From contig CM034414.1 of assembly GCA_019925095.2 (NCBI GenBank), positions 3,140,001 to 3,204,000 of the forward strand: a DNA stretch of 64,000 nt, written 5' to 3'. This document shows, piece by piece, positions 52,637 to 63,089 of this stretch (the first letter of the stretch is position 1; each line of letters begins with the position of its first letter). A program made the position numbers and the translations under genes. Source of the DNA: Dendrolimus kikuchii (lineage: Eukaryota; Arthropoda; Insecta; Lepidoptera; Lasiocampidae). Under the pieces are notes generated by a model, which was not told where the DNA came from, ran no database searches, and saw only the letters and a program-made list of their open reading frames with translations.

Positions 52637-52987
52637 TTATTCCAACTTATATAATGGTATCATATATTCCTCGCGCCTTGTCCCATACAGATTATTATAT
52701 TTACGAATAATATGTTTACATGGGTCAGATCTCGGTCGCATGTAGTTAGGTCTAGTCTTCTTAACTAATAGTTCTGGTTTGTTACATTCAGTTAGTATTG
52801 AAAATTTAACCTTGTCAAATATGCTCGTAACTTTATAATATTTGAATAATTCTTTGTAATTATCTTTATGTTTTGATTTAATATTCTTGGGTACTACTGT
52901 TTTTAATAAACGTAACTGAAGTTTGTATATGTCCATTAGATATGCTTTATATGTTCTACCATAACTACTTACGACCGTAATTAACAA
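52637..52987 (-). pseudogene. Probable LINE reverse transcriptase C-terminal fragment
   Basis: 116 residues with KLQLRLLKTVVPKN, ILTECNKPELLVKKTR and KYNNLYGTRREEYMIPLYK. This is the pattern of the far C-terminus of CR1/jockey-type reverse transcriptases, after the catalytic domain. No catalytic residues are included, and the assignment is tentative. Confidence 0.4.
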
Positions 52988-53090
52988 CCGAATCTGCTAG
53001 GGCTATGTAAAGTACGCGTAATATTTTATAGGGTAATTTGTATTTTAGTATGGTCATCCTACTAAATACTGATCTTAACTTTTTACAAAC

Positions 53091-53365
53091 CTTTTTTTTA
53101 TGTTTAAGTCTTGGCAATTAGGCCTTTAAGCCAGGCGCCGTTGTATTGTAGTCTACAATCGACGTCATTAAATGGAGTTCTTGTGAAAACTCGAAAGGCC
53201 ACATTTGGCTATATAGTTCACATTTCTCGCAAAAACACATAATTACTACTCAAAAACTATCAATATCCTACAACTATTGTTCATTTTAGAGTAATTTTAC
53301 ACATTTTTAGAAAATAAAACTGCACAGCGCAACGTCCCCTTTCAATTCCCGCCAAAAACTCCTAG
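53091..53365 (-). mobile_element. Family B retroposon, minus copy 3, with target duplication
   Basis: Flanked by TTACAAAC at 53083-53090 and 53366-53373. The minus-strand 5' end is CTAGGAGTTTTTGGCGGG and the tail complement CTTTTTTTTA is at the left. It carries the internal deletion seen at 49808-50080. Confidence 0.88.
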
Positions 53366-53916
53366 TTACAAACATGATCTACATGCGCGCCCCAGCAGAA
53401 TCAGCTGTCAATTACGAGACTTATATATGTAGGTATGCTCGGTAACACCATCTAAGGTAGCAAGTAATTTTCTTGTGAAAACAAGCATGGCTATGAGCCG
53501 TTATACAAAGCTTAGACAAATGTTTGTTGTGACTGGAGTGAATATAAACAATTGTCGTAGATGGTTAATTTAGATAGATAGCTAGATAACACTTTATTGT
53601 ACATCATTACATAAAAACTTACGAACTAGTATTAGTCTAGTTGTGTACAAAGGGCGGTCTTATCGCTAAAAAGCGATCTCTTCCAGACAACCCGTGGCAA
53701 AAATATTCTGTTTAGGAGTGGCGACGGTGGTATACATAATTATTGTACGATTACTTACATATACAAGACATGGTGATAATATGCAACTATTTAAACATAA
53801 TAAACATATTACTATATGCAATATAATATCTACTAATTATATAAAATTGCAGATAGATAATTTAAAGCAGTTTCTCCTTATTATCCAACATAAGGTGTCA
53901 CTTACGTTGTTATTAA

Positions 53917-54015
53917 TGGCCGGTTCCACATCTTCATTCAAATGCCTTGCCATCGGTTGAATTTTGACATTACGTGTATGGAGCTTATGTCAAATAACCA
54001 ATAGTAGGCAAATCA
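53917..54015. repeat. Family D MITE, half copy
   Basis: AATGGCCGGTTCC, GCCATCGGTTGAATTTTGACATTAC and AGCTTATGTCAAAT match one arm and the centre of the palindrome at 36123-36263. Confidence 0.6.
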
Positions 54016-54139
54016 CAGAGTACAGTCGTGGTATGAAAATGTTCGCCGGTTTTCAAATTGATTCATTTAACGTTCCACGAGCACATGTTACCTTTTCAAA
54101 CTAAGTTACAGAACGGACTGTTCCACAGAAAATTTTATC

Positions 54140-54445
54140 CGTGCAGGAACGGAGAAAGAATACAATTTCCTGCGGCCGGGCGGCCTGTCGTAAGAGGCGA
54201 CTTAACAACCCACAGTCAAGTGGGCATGTGCCCGACTGGATGGCTACCACCCCTGGTCTAAAGCATGTCGCCATAACAACCTTGAGTTGTGTTCCGGTAT
54301 TAGTGACCAGGTTCCAGTCTCCCTTTAGAGAGCAGCAGCACATTTATAGCACCTTTGGTGTTGCAAATGTCCATAGGCGATGGTAACTGCTTTCCATCAA
54401 GTGGGCCGTCTACCTGTCTGCTGATCTCCTGCAATAAAAAAAAAG
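54140..54445 (+). mobile_element. Family A repeat, full plus copy
   Basis: From CCGTGCAGGAACGGAGAAAG to GATCTCCTGCAATAAAAAAAAAG. Its best relative is the minus copy at 14422-14730. Possible flanking repeats were not resolved. Confidence 0.78.
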
Positions 54446-54989
54446 AAAATTTTGATTAACTATTTGACAATTAGTTTAAAATTACTTAAATCAAAGTTGT
54501 TTGATTTTCTATCTTGTCTAAGAAGATCGTTTAGACATGTAAAACTTTTTTTCTTGGTTTTAATATTTATGTTAAGCGTAGAAATTATATCCTCTTTATT
54601 TCTTATTGTTAATCTCAGCGTCTGTCATTGTCAACATTGCAATCTTCTTTTGTTAGGTTTCTATATTTTACAAACATAAAATTTATTAGAATGTTGGCAG
54701 TATTGTTCCTTGTATTGTAGTACACCACCCCGTTTAGTGGATAATACGAGCTCATGAGAGTTACGCGTGTCCGCGGAGGACCGTCGCCGCAAGGGGAATG
54801 CACGCGTGTTTTTATTCTACTTAATTTCATATCCATAGTTTATTTATAATGTTAATAGTGTATTACAAAATGTTTATGCAAAGACAATTATTTAATTACA
54901 TACCCATAATTAATTACTTGTTGCAAACATTTTTATTCCGCGACTGTATATTTATATAATAGGAGAGGCAAATGAACGGTCGGTAAGAT

Positions 54990-55470
54990 ATAGGAACTCG
55001 TATTGTAAACTCACAGAAATTCGATTGTCCTGAATTACTTAACAAAATAGATATATATACTCCTCGACACTCTCTCCGTCATAGTCCCTATTTTGCTTTG
55101 AAATCGGTTGACACGAACTATCGCCAAAATAGTTTTCTGTATCGATCGTGTACTACCTATAATAAATTAATTCGCAGCTATGATTTGGACATAACGGGTA
55201 CCTCAGTGACTGGTTTTAGGAATAAACTGAATGATCTATATTTTGAATTTTAGTGTGTAATGAGCAGGTTTTCTTAGGGTGTTAGATTTTTTTTTCATGT
55301 TTAAATTACTCTTTTTTTTCTCTCTTTGTTTTTAGTTCTCTGATCTCTGATTAGATATCTTAATTTATTTCTATCTGTGGTGACTTGTTAATAGCTCACT
55401 ATCACTAATGTGTTATTATTACAATGTGAATTGCTGATAGTCATCCAAAAATTGTAAAATAAAATAAAAA
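54990..55470 (+). pseudogene. LINE reverse transcriptase C-terminus and 3' end
   Basis: A frame without Met (about 55011-55255) reads RHSLRHSPYFALKS, TNYRQNSFLYRSCTTYNKLI, and VTGFRNKLNDLYFEF then stop. This is the R-x-x-x-F-x-x-R...N-x-L...FK.L type ending of CR1/jockey-like polyproteins. An AT-rich 3' region ends AAATTGTAAAATAAAATAAAAAC near 55470. It is 5'-truncated near 54990 next to a family D MITE end (54962-55005). Confidence 0.55.
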
Positions 55471-56009
55471 CACACCATAAGATATTTTAACATCATTAAA
55501 CGTGTATTGATTGAAATCATGTATGTCTGTTATAGGTATTGAAGAACGTGTCTATGGTTGTCGGTTATCCGTTGAGCCGTGTACGGGGAATAAAAGATAA
55601 CTTCGTATAGTACACTTTCAATACACACACACACTATATGTTATTTACAAATCAGAAGGATTTTCGTTTAGGTGAGGGCAAGCAGCAAGCGCGAGAACTG
55701 TATTTGTACATGACCACGAATTTCGTGTGCCCGCGTTGAAGGCGTGTGTCGAACTGTCCCGAACTTGAACTGTCGTTCGGTTTTTAAAAGATGGTGTTTT
55801 CGCGCCATGTGATTTGGCGGGAACGTTGTGAGTCCGCGCTGTCATATAACGGCGCGCTATTTATTATTATTCATTTAGGTTTACGGCTTGGCAGCTAGGC
55901 CTTTAAGCCAGATCTTAGTTTACTATATAGTTTCTTCATTTTCTTAAGCCTATGTGTAGCACAGCTGAACTGTAGGTTATATTTTCTTAAGTTTTCGCGA
56001 CTTGTATAC

Positions 56010-56558
56010 ATAATAAAACTACGTTTTAACGGTTTTAAGCGCGGTAATTTTATTTGATTTTGGTTTTTCCGACGTTTCGGCCACTTTTCAGTGGCCGTGA
56101 TCACGGAAGACAAAGATGTCAAGTGTCAACGAGTATTGTTAAAGTTTTATTTAGCCTACCGCCAACTTATTAATTTTAATTATTTAATTTTTAATTTTGT
56201 TTATGGTTATTATTTAATCTATGGGAGCCTAATCTAATTTACTACCGCTTCGCAACATGTTATGGCTTGAAGAGAAGAAGCGGCGCAAGAAACTCTTCAG
56301 CAAACATGCCTAGCTCTAATAATTTTATATAATATTAAAATGGGTGGAAGGAAAAATAAAAGTAATTATCAGTCAAGTTGGTTTGTGTTCCGTTGTACGC
56401 AGAAAGAGCTCACAGTGTCTTGAGGTCTGGCAGCTGGTTTTTGCTGGGTTTGGGTCTTAATAGTTTTGATAATTGGATCCCAAACAGGTGGTACTTGCCA
56501 ACCATCTTCTCTATTGAAATTTGGGTGTTTTTTGATTTCAATAGCCTCACGCATCATT
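56010..56558 (+). repeat. Penelope-like left terminal inverted repeat
   Basis: It runs from ATAATAAAACTACG to GCCTCACGCATCATT. It contains the hairpin-forming CGACGTTTCGGCCACTTTTC segment near 56070-56108. Confidence 0.88.
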
Positions 56559-56571
56559 AAGAAAATATTAT

Positions 56572-57651
56572 GTGAACCAGTACGGTCTGGAAATCGCAAA
56601 TAAAATTCGGCGGTGTGAGTGCCTAAAAACAAAACATGCGCGTTTAGTGACATCGTTAAATTTCTTAAAAAGGTGTCGCGATAATAATATTATACCGGTA
56701 TGTGTAAAATTAACATCTAAAAAAGATATATCGGGAAGCGCCAGCATTCTACGCCAGGCTAGTTTAAAGTTATTAAGATGCCTTATCCGCCAACACCGTT
56801 TAAATTTGAACCACGTAGATAGAGCTATCGAGACGCAAAACAATGAAATACAGGTAATACTATCGACAGAAGATTTCCAAAACTACATTGATATTGTTAA
56901 CAAGAGAGCAAAGGTCAAATATGAACAACTAAAAAACCGCCAAATTTCAAAATACAACCAAATGCTAACAAACCAAAACAAACATCTTGGTACAAGGAAC
57001 GCGCAAAAAAATATACCTGAGCTCCATTGTGAAGCAATTGTTGATGTGCACGGAAACGCGACCACTAATCATATGTCACTGTCGGTGGTTAACCTGTCAA
57101 AACAAACATTCGATAAAAACACCGTTTCGGTATTAGAAAAAGGCCTTAATTACGCAATAACCCCGCGAAAAATACCTTTTGAAAACATAATCTGCAACGT
57201 AGAGGAATGTCTGGTAAGGAACAGCATGCAGAAAGAGGATGCGGAAGCTATACGACAAGATATCTCATCGGTTTTACGCCGTAGTCGTCTACCCAAACCG
57301 AATCTCACTCGTGCTGAATATATTGCCTTAAAAAACATTCGCAATAAACCAGAAATAACCGTGCTCCGTGCAGATAAAGGTAACGCGACTGTCGTCATGG
57401 ATACGTCTGATTACAATAGTAAAATACAAGATCTTTTATCGGACGAAAGCACTTATAAAAAGGTCAAAACTGACCCCACGGATAAAGTAACCAAACAAAC
57501 AATCGCGGTTATGAAAAAACACTCCGAAAAATTAAGCTTAGACGTATCCGCACTCACACCATCTTGCGCCAAAGCGCCTAAACTGTATGGGTTACCTAAA
57601 ATTCACAAAAACAACATCCGGCTAAGCCGAAGATGTATAAAAGGTACGTAG
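56572..57651 (+). pseudogene. Penelope-like ORF, N-terminal and RT finger part
   Basis: About 359 residues starting after the left repeat. It contains LVTSLNFLKRCRDNNIIP and KAKV-type N-terminal blocks, then RT motifs ALKNIRNKPEITVLRADKG, with the NATVVMD strand, and PKLYGLPKIHKN. At 57618-57630 the frame jumps from the start of the RT fingers to sequence that lies just before the catalytic motif in intact relatives, then hits a stop. A central part of the RT (fingers and first palm motif) is thus missing. The exact start codon is uncertain. Confidence 0.75.
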
Positions 57652-58598
57652 ACGATACTTTTGCCGTCCTCCCAAACGATAAAGTCTCTGCATTTCTAGA
57701 TCATCTCAATTCCATTAGCAGTAATATTAAATTTACTATGGAACTAGAGGCAAATAATAAATTAGCTTTTCTGGATGTGCTCATCCTAAGGAACCCTGAC
57801 AATACTCTTGGTCATACGGTGTATAGGAAACCTACCCATACAGATAAATACCTTAATGGTTCGTCTCACCACCATCCTTGTCAGTTAGCTACCGTGGGCA
57901 AATCTTTGTTTCAGAGAGCACAGAAAATTTGTGACGAGAACCACATAGCTGGAGAGCTTCAGCATGTCAAGCGAGTTCTACAACGCAATCAGCTGAAGAC
58001 TCCACACCAACGTCACAAAGGCCCCAAACCACCTTCAGTTGAGCGGTGCCCTGCTACCCTACCCTACATCAAGGGGGTCACAGACAGAATTGGTCACATC
58101 CTCAGGCGAGCTTCAATCAAAACATATTTCAAGCCGCAGAAAAAGATTACCCAATTTCTGAGACCTGTGAAATGCAATATCCCACTCCAGGATGCAGGGG
58201 TTTACAAGCTTGATTGTGAGTGTGGATTGTCATACATTGGGCAAACAAAGAGGAGCATAAAAACACGAGTAAAAGAACACATTGCTGACATGAAACACAC
58301 AAGGTCTACGAAGTCTGCGATCAGTGAACACACGCTGGATAAACCCAACCACTACATCAGATTCGATAACCCACAAATCCTCGCGAAAGAGAATCGTTTC
58401 ATACCTAGAATGATGCGTGAGGCTATTGAAATCAAAAAACACCCAAATTTCAATAGAGAAGATGGTTGGCAAGTACCACCTGTTTGGGATCCAATTATCA
58501 AAACTATTAAGACCCAAACCCAGCAAAAACCAGCTGCCAGACCTCAAGACACTGTGAGCTCTTTCTGCGTACAACGGAACACAAACCAACTTGACTGA
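57633..58598 (+). CDS. Penelope-like ORF, RT catalytic part and GIY-YIG endonuclease
   Basis: A 321-residue frame. It opens with MYKRYVDDTFAVL, containing the catalytic V-D-D motif, then KFTMELEANNKLAFLDVL, VYRKPTHTDKYLN and the thumb. After a basic linker comes a GIY-YIG nuclease: YKLDCECGLSYIGQTKRSIKTR with the catalytic-type Arg, and a KHTRSTKSAISEH helix, ending in a DGWQVPPVWDP block. The nuclease part looks intact. Together with the previous entry it would be one polyprotein in an undamaged element. Confidence 0.82.
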   Translation: MYKRYVDDTFAVLPNDKVSAFLDHLNSISSNIKFTMELEANNKLAFLDVLILRNPDNTLGHTVYRKPTHTDKYLNGSSHHHPCQLATVGKSLFQRAQKICDENHIAGELQHVKRVLQRNQLKTPHQRHKGPKPPSVERCPATLPYIKGVTDRIGHILRRASIKTYFKPQKKITQFLRPVKCNIPLQDAGVYKLDCECGLSYIGQTKRSIKTRVKEHIADMKHTRSTKSAISEHTLDKPNHYIRFDNPQILAKENRFIPRMMREAIEIKKHPNFNREDGWQVPPVWDPIIKTIKTQTQQKPAARPQDTVSSFCVQRNTNQLD

Positions 58599-58957
58599 TA
58601 ATTACTTTTATTTTTCCTTCCACCCATTTTAATATTATATAAAATTATTAGAGCTAGGCATGTTTGCTGAAGAGTTTCTTGCGCCGCTTCTTCTCTTCAA
58701 GCCATAACATGTTGCGAAGCGGTAGTAAATTAGATTAGGCTCCCATAGATTAAATAATAACCATAAACAAAATTAAAAATTAAATAATTAAAATTAATAA
58801 GTTGGCGGTAGGCTAAATAAAACTTTAACAATACTCGTTGACACTTGACATCTTTGTCTTCCGTGATCACGGCCACTGAAAAGTGGCCGAAACGTCGGAA
58901 AAACCAAAATCAAATAAAATTACCGCGCTTAAAACCGTTAAAACGTAGTTTTATTAT
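58409..58957 (+). repeat. Penelope-like right terminal inverted repeat
   Basis: It starts inside the coding region (AATGATGCGTGAGG), includes stop and 3' untranslated part, and ends CGTAGTTTTATTAT. Its hairpin segment is at 58861-58900: GTGATCACGGCCACTG, AAAAGTGGCCGAAACGTCGG. Confidence 0.88.
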
Positions 58958-59284
58958 GAACTGTAGGTTATCAGCTGGTGCCATTCAACGAAGTTCTTGT
59001 GACAACTCAAAAGGCCACATTTGACTATACAGTTCACATTTATCACAAAAACACATATTTACTACCCAAAAACTATAAATATCCTATAACTATTGTTCAT
59101 TTTAGAGTAATTTTACACATTTTTAGAAAATAAGACTGCACAGCACAACACATCTCCTTTCAGTTCCCGCCAAAAACTCCTAATGGCGCGCTGTTTTGCA
59201 TGCTACACAGATTAATATTAGCTTCGCGCTTGCGTGCTTGCTTTAATGTTGGCATTAATATCGCCACACCATTTATCAAATTAT

Positions 59285-59410
59285 TTTTTTCACGTTTGTA
59301 TAGGTTCGTATTTGACAACTGTCTCATCTGATGTTGGGTGATGACGTGGTCTAGGATGGAGCACGCTTACTTGTCCACTCGTGACTTGAAGACTCCTAGA
59401 TTGTATTTGT
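59285..59410 (+). mobile_element. Decayed retroposon fragment
   Basis: TCATCTGATGTTGGGTGATGACG and GATGGAGCACGCTTACTTGTCC match 37600-37745. This type of sequence is frequent in lepidopteran genomes (recollection, not checked). Confidence 0.45.
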
Positions 59411-59499
59411 CAGAAAAAAGACTTCGACAAATCATTACATTCCTCAGCAGTGTGTACCAAAAATGATAAAACACGAAATAATCTTTTTTTTTCTAAACT

Positions 59500-59990
59500 G
59501 ATTTTGCTCATTATCTATGCGTTGGATTCAGTAGATACAGGGAGTGTTCCGAGGAACTGTTTTACAACCGCAGTGCTTGCCATCGACGAAAAATTCACCC
59601 CCATTTCCTTAAGCTCCCACGCTCAACTACGCAGAACATTTATTCCGCGTAGAACAATGATCTGGAGGGAACTTCCCGCCGCGGTTTCCCTTTGTGCTAA
59701 GACATGGGATTCTTTGGGCGTTATAAAATTTCTTAGAGGCCGGCAACGCGTTGGCCCACGCTCAACTCCGCAACGGTCCTCTAGTACATTTATTCCGCGT
59801 ACAACAATGATCTAGAGGGAACTTCCCGCCTTGAGTTGCGTTCCGGCATTAGTGACCAGGTTCCAGTCTCCCTTAAGAGAGCAGCAGCGCATTTGTAGCA
59901 CCTTTGGTGTCGCAAATGTCTATAGGCGATGGTAACCGCTTTCCATCGAGTGGGCCGTCTGCCTGTCTGTTGATCTCCTGCAAGAAAAAA
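59500..59990 (+). mobile_element. LINE 3' end: RT C-terminus joined to family A
   Basis: The translated segment RNCFTTAVLAIDEKFTP, LRRTFIPRRTMIWRELP, KTWDSLGVIKFLRGRQRV has the R-T-x-x-x-W-N-x-L-P type signature of the LINE polyprotein end. After a local repeat (TTTATTCCGCGTA at 59639 and 59790) it continues into the family A body from 59830 and ends CTCCTGCAAGAAAAAAATG. It is the clearest evidence that family A is the 3' end of a LINE. Confidence 0.65.
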
Positions 59991-60282
59991 ATGAAAAAAG
60001 ATATGGTAACGTACCTAAATTACGTGACCAATTTTTTTATGCAATTTTTAACTAAGTAAATCACTTTTCTCACATAGAAAGTTAAAAAAAATTGGCTCAT
60101 ATTCGTCTTTATTAATACGGCGCTTTCTGCGTGACGCCAAAGATACGTCAGTGTTGCCACCTGTGAATTTAAAAAATGTTTCTTTTTTATTTTATCGCTG
60201 GAGATGGCTGACTGCCAACTGTGACGGAAAGTGATTACCGTCGCCGATAAATATTTGCAACACCAATAATATATTAATTAAT

Positions 60283-60469
60283 AAAACTACGTTTTAACGG
60301 TTTTAAGCGCGGTAATTTTATTTGATTTTGGTTTTTCCGACGTTTCGGCCACTTTTCAGTGGCCGTGATCACGGAAGACAAAGATGTCAAGTGTCAACGA
60401 GTATTGTTAAAGTTTTTATTTAGCCTACCGCCAACTTATTAATTTTAATTTTGTTTATAGTTATTATTT
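60283..60469 (+). mobile_element. Isolated Penelope-like terminal-repeat fragment
   Basis: About 185 bp, starting TTAATAAAACTACG, identical in order to 56010-56210 with small differences. It includes the hairpin segment (60336-60374). It is fused at 60469 to an RTE-like fragment. Confidence 0.8.
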
Positions 60470-60797
60470 CTTTGACATTCATAACTCTTGTCATGCACGC
60501 TCGTCTGTTCTTAAGGCTCCTGACATCACCTTCTGCTAGTACACGATCAATTTGATGGAAGGTGTGTCGTGGCCTTCCACGACTTCTGCCTCCATCCACT
60601 TTTGCATTGTATATCTGTTTAGTCATTCTTTCATCATGCATTCTTTCCACATGCCCGAACCACCGGAGCATTCCTTTCCTTACCTTCACCCCGACACTCT
60701 CTTTCAGACCAACTCTCTTACTTCGGTATTACGAACGCGGTCCGCGAGCCTCACTCCGCAGATTTTGCGCAGTGCTCGCATCTCGACCGCGATATTC
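60470..60797 (-). mobile_element. RTE-like LINE internal 3' fragment without tail
   Basis: Minus strand: KICGVTLADRVR-type through WFGHVERMHDERM to CMTRVMNVKE, with a few small deletions. It lacks the normal end and TATG tail because it is joined to the Penelope-like terminal repeat at 60469. This suggests a chimeric or rearranged insertion. Confidence 0.8.
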
Positions 60798-60821
60798 CTT
60801 ATGTCAAGTTTTAAGCGATAC

Positions 60822-60862
60822 TAAGGCAATTGAACGGTCGGTTAGATACAGGTTCTGGCCCT
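60822..60862. repeat. Family D MITE end fragment
   Basis: AATTGAACGGTCGGTTAGATACAGGTTCTGGCCCTTAA parallels the right end of 36123-36263. Confidence 0.5.
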
Positions 60863-61134
60863 TAACTAATACAAATGTAGATCAGGCTTCAAATCAATAA
60901 ATAAAACAACTAACACTGTGTATAAAACTTTTAATTCTTATTAAATAAAGTATACACGATTCAACATAAAATTACGTTACATCTTTATTACTTACATCTT
61001 TATACAATACATGAAAAATAAAGACTGCATTAGGGTAAACGGAGTCATTGTTGGCACCACCTCAACATGATTGGCGCACCTTATTAATTTATTCAAAACA
61101 ACAAGAAATCTTGATATTTTATCATTTGTAGCAA

Positions 61135-61452
61135 TACATACATAACTTCACGCCAGTTCCCTTGCGGGGTAGGCACGAACAGAGCGCCATTCAGGCTTAT
61201 TCTTACACACTTGCTTCTTTGACATTCATAGCTCTCGTCATGCACGCTCGTCTGTTCTTAAGGCTCCTGACATCACCTTCTGCTAGTACACGATCAATTT
61301 GATCATGGAAGGTGTGTCGTGGCCTTCCACGACTTCTGCATCCATCCACTTTTGCATTGTATATCTGTTTAGTGATTCTTTCCACATGCCCGAACCACCG
61401 GAGCATTCCTTTCCTTACCTTCACCCCGACACTCTCTTTCAGACCAACTCTT
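61135..61452 (-). mobile_element. RTE-like LINE 3'-end fragment
   Basis: It ends with the CATACATAACTTCACG tail complement and extends to RVGLKESVG. It has small deletions (an ERMHDERM segment and an EVCKN segment). Flanking TTTGTAGCAATACAT at 61124-61138 and 61451-61465 is a good 15-bp target duplication. Confidence 0.88.
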
Positions 61453-61777
61453 TGTAGCAATACATTGATAATAATTTTTCAACTTGTATATTTAGTCAGC
61501 ATAAAGTGTTATCTATCTATATATATCCGTGTAGGGACAGATAAAGAGTTTCCGCGGCGGCATACTGTAGACCAGTGTTCCGCAAACATTTTGTGTTCAA
61601 GGTACATGTAGGGAAACGAAAATTTTTGAAGGTAGACCACAAATAAAAATATTTTTTTTAAGTAATATTAATCAAAATTTTTAGAAAACGCGTAAAAAAG
61701 ATGTTAACCGATAAGGCATATTACAGTATCCATGAATATTTAAATGACAAAACTATAATATAAATTGTATGAATTTT

Positions 61778-61998
61778 GCAGATGCAGAAGTCGTCGAAGG
61801 CCACGACACACTTTCCATTATCAAATTGATCGTGTACTAGCAGGTGATGTTAGGAGCCTTAAGAACAGACGAGCGTGCATGACAAGAGTTATGAATGTCA
61901 AAGAAGCAAGTGAGGTGTGTAAGAATAAGCCTAAATGGCGCTCTGTTGTTCGTGCCTACCCCGCAAGGGAACTGGCGTGAAGTTATATATGTATGTAT
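61778..61998 (+). mobile_element. RTE-like LINE 3'-end fragment with target duplication
   Basis: It starts inside GCRSRG and ends AYPARELA plus TATATATGTATGTATG. TATGAATTTT precedes (61768-61777) and follows (about 61996-62005). Confidence 0.88.
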
Positions 61999-62014
61999 GA
62001 ATTTTAATTGACAA

Positions 62015-62500
62015 AATCACAATGTAATAAACAATTTTATAATTTATTGGGTGACATTTTATTAGGTAAATAATTAAATAAATAATAAGATAAATATATT
62101 ATAATAGAATTTGTAAGCGGGATACTTACACATACGCATGCCGAAAGGCGGAATTCGGAGAGCTGTACTATGTTAAATTTAACACCTTCTGTATACCCAT
62201 TTTCGCATTAAATAAATTGAATTGAAATTGAAACATTAATTTATTAATCATCGAAACAATATTTATCATTGATCAACAAATCTAAAGTTCAAATTGCAGC
62301 ATAACCTTATTTTTCCGAGGCATGGGGGGGGGGGGGTGTTGGTAAAACTTAAAAAAAAAAGTGTGTGTATGCACTTCACACGCAGTAGTAGAAATGAAAC
62401 TTCCGAGAATATACTCACAGATAATGTTATCAGTGTTATTGCGGTGCAAAATGTAAAACTGGTATCTCATTCTCTCGCAGGCTAAGTCGATTTTTGTCAC
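62015..62500. other. Non-coding DNA with a poly(G) run
   Basis: A 13-G run at 62324-62336. Nothing else is recognised. Confidence 0.5.
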
Positions 62501-62678
62501 CGATCGATAGCAAGTTTTATGTAATAAAATGTGTGATAATTTTTATCCCGGGAATCCTACGGGAATTTTCCCGTGAGCGGTTTGAAGTTGTTCGGGTGCA
62601 TAAAAATTGACTTTTTCCGATACAGTTCAGGAATTTCAAGTCAAGCGTGGACGAAGTCGCGGGCATATCATAATATAA
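62500..62678 (+). mobile_element. Helitron-like 3'-end fragment
   Basis: TCACCGATCGATAGCAAG..., CCCGGGAATCCTACGGG and GTGGACGAAGTCGCGGGCA. The CTAG end is replaced by the start of the next element. Confidence 0.4.
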
Positions 62679-62926
62679 TCTTATACTAATATATAAAGCT
62701 GAAGAGTTTGTTTATTTGAACGCGCTAATCTCAGGAACTACTGGTCTGATAGGAAAAAAACATTCAGTGTTGGATAGCCCATTTATCGAGGAAGGCTATA
62801 GGCTACATATCATCACACTAAGACCAATAGGAGCAGAGCACCAATGAAGAATGTTTCAAAATCGAGGTTTTTTTAACTTACTTTTTTTTACAATTCCACG
62901 CGGACAAAGTCGCGGGCAGAAGCTAG
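62679..62926 (+). mobile_element. Helitron-like non-autonomous element, 248 bp
   Basis: TCTTATACTAATATATAAAGC start, GGAACTACTGGTCTGAT and GGATAGCCCATTTATCGAGG inside, and CGCGGACAAAGTCGCGGGCAGAAGCTAG end before T. The CCGCG...CGCGGG stem before CTAG is the typical 3' signal. It is related to the minus copy at 50657-51412. Confidence 0.65.
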
Positions 62927-63089
62927 TAATTGTATATTTACAAAATATACAATTTTAAGATTTCTTAATATCTCGAGTAAACTACAACAAACTCACTCTT
63001 AACTTAATATTAATAAGACCATAAGAGTGTGATTTAGAAGTCTGTTGTTACATCAAATAAACTTTTTTTTAAAAGGTTTTTAAATACAA

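Larger units (their letters stand above)
55981..58957 (+). mobile_element. Penelope-like retroelement with 549-bp inverted terminal repeats
   Basis: 2977 bp, flanked by the 14-bp duplication GAACTGTAGGTTAT (55967-55980 and 58958-58971). Sequence 56010-56558 is the reverse complement of 58409-58957; every stretch I compared was identical. A 29-bp extra segment (55981-56009) lies outside the left repeat. The repeats include the last 190 bp of the coding region, so an antisense copy of the ORF end lies at the left. The inside encodes RT and a GIY-YIG endonuclease, with an internal deletion. Inverted terminal arrangements are known for Penelope-like elements. Confidence 0.88.
55851..59192 (-). 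mobile_element. Family B retroposon, minus copy 4, split by a Penelope-like element
   Basis: The left piece 55859-55980 and right piece 58958-59184 together make one family B unit, flanked by GGCGCGCT at 55851-55858 and 59185-59192. The right end, on the complement, starts TAGGAGTTTTTGGCGGG. The left part holds the TAGGCCT...GCC end and an AT-rich tail. Its GAACTGTAGGTTAT segment is duplicated around the Penelope-like insertion. Confidence 0.85.
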
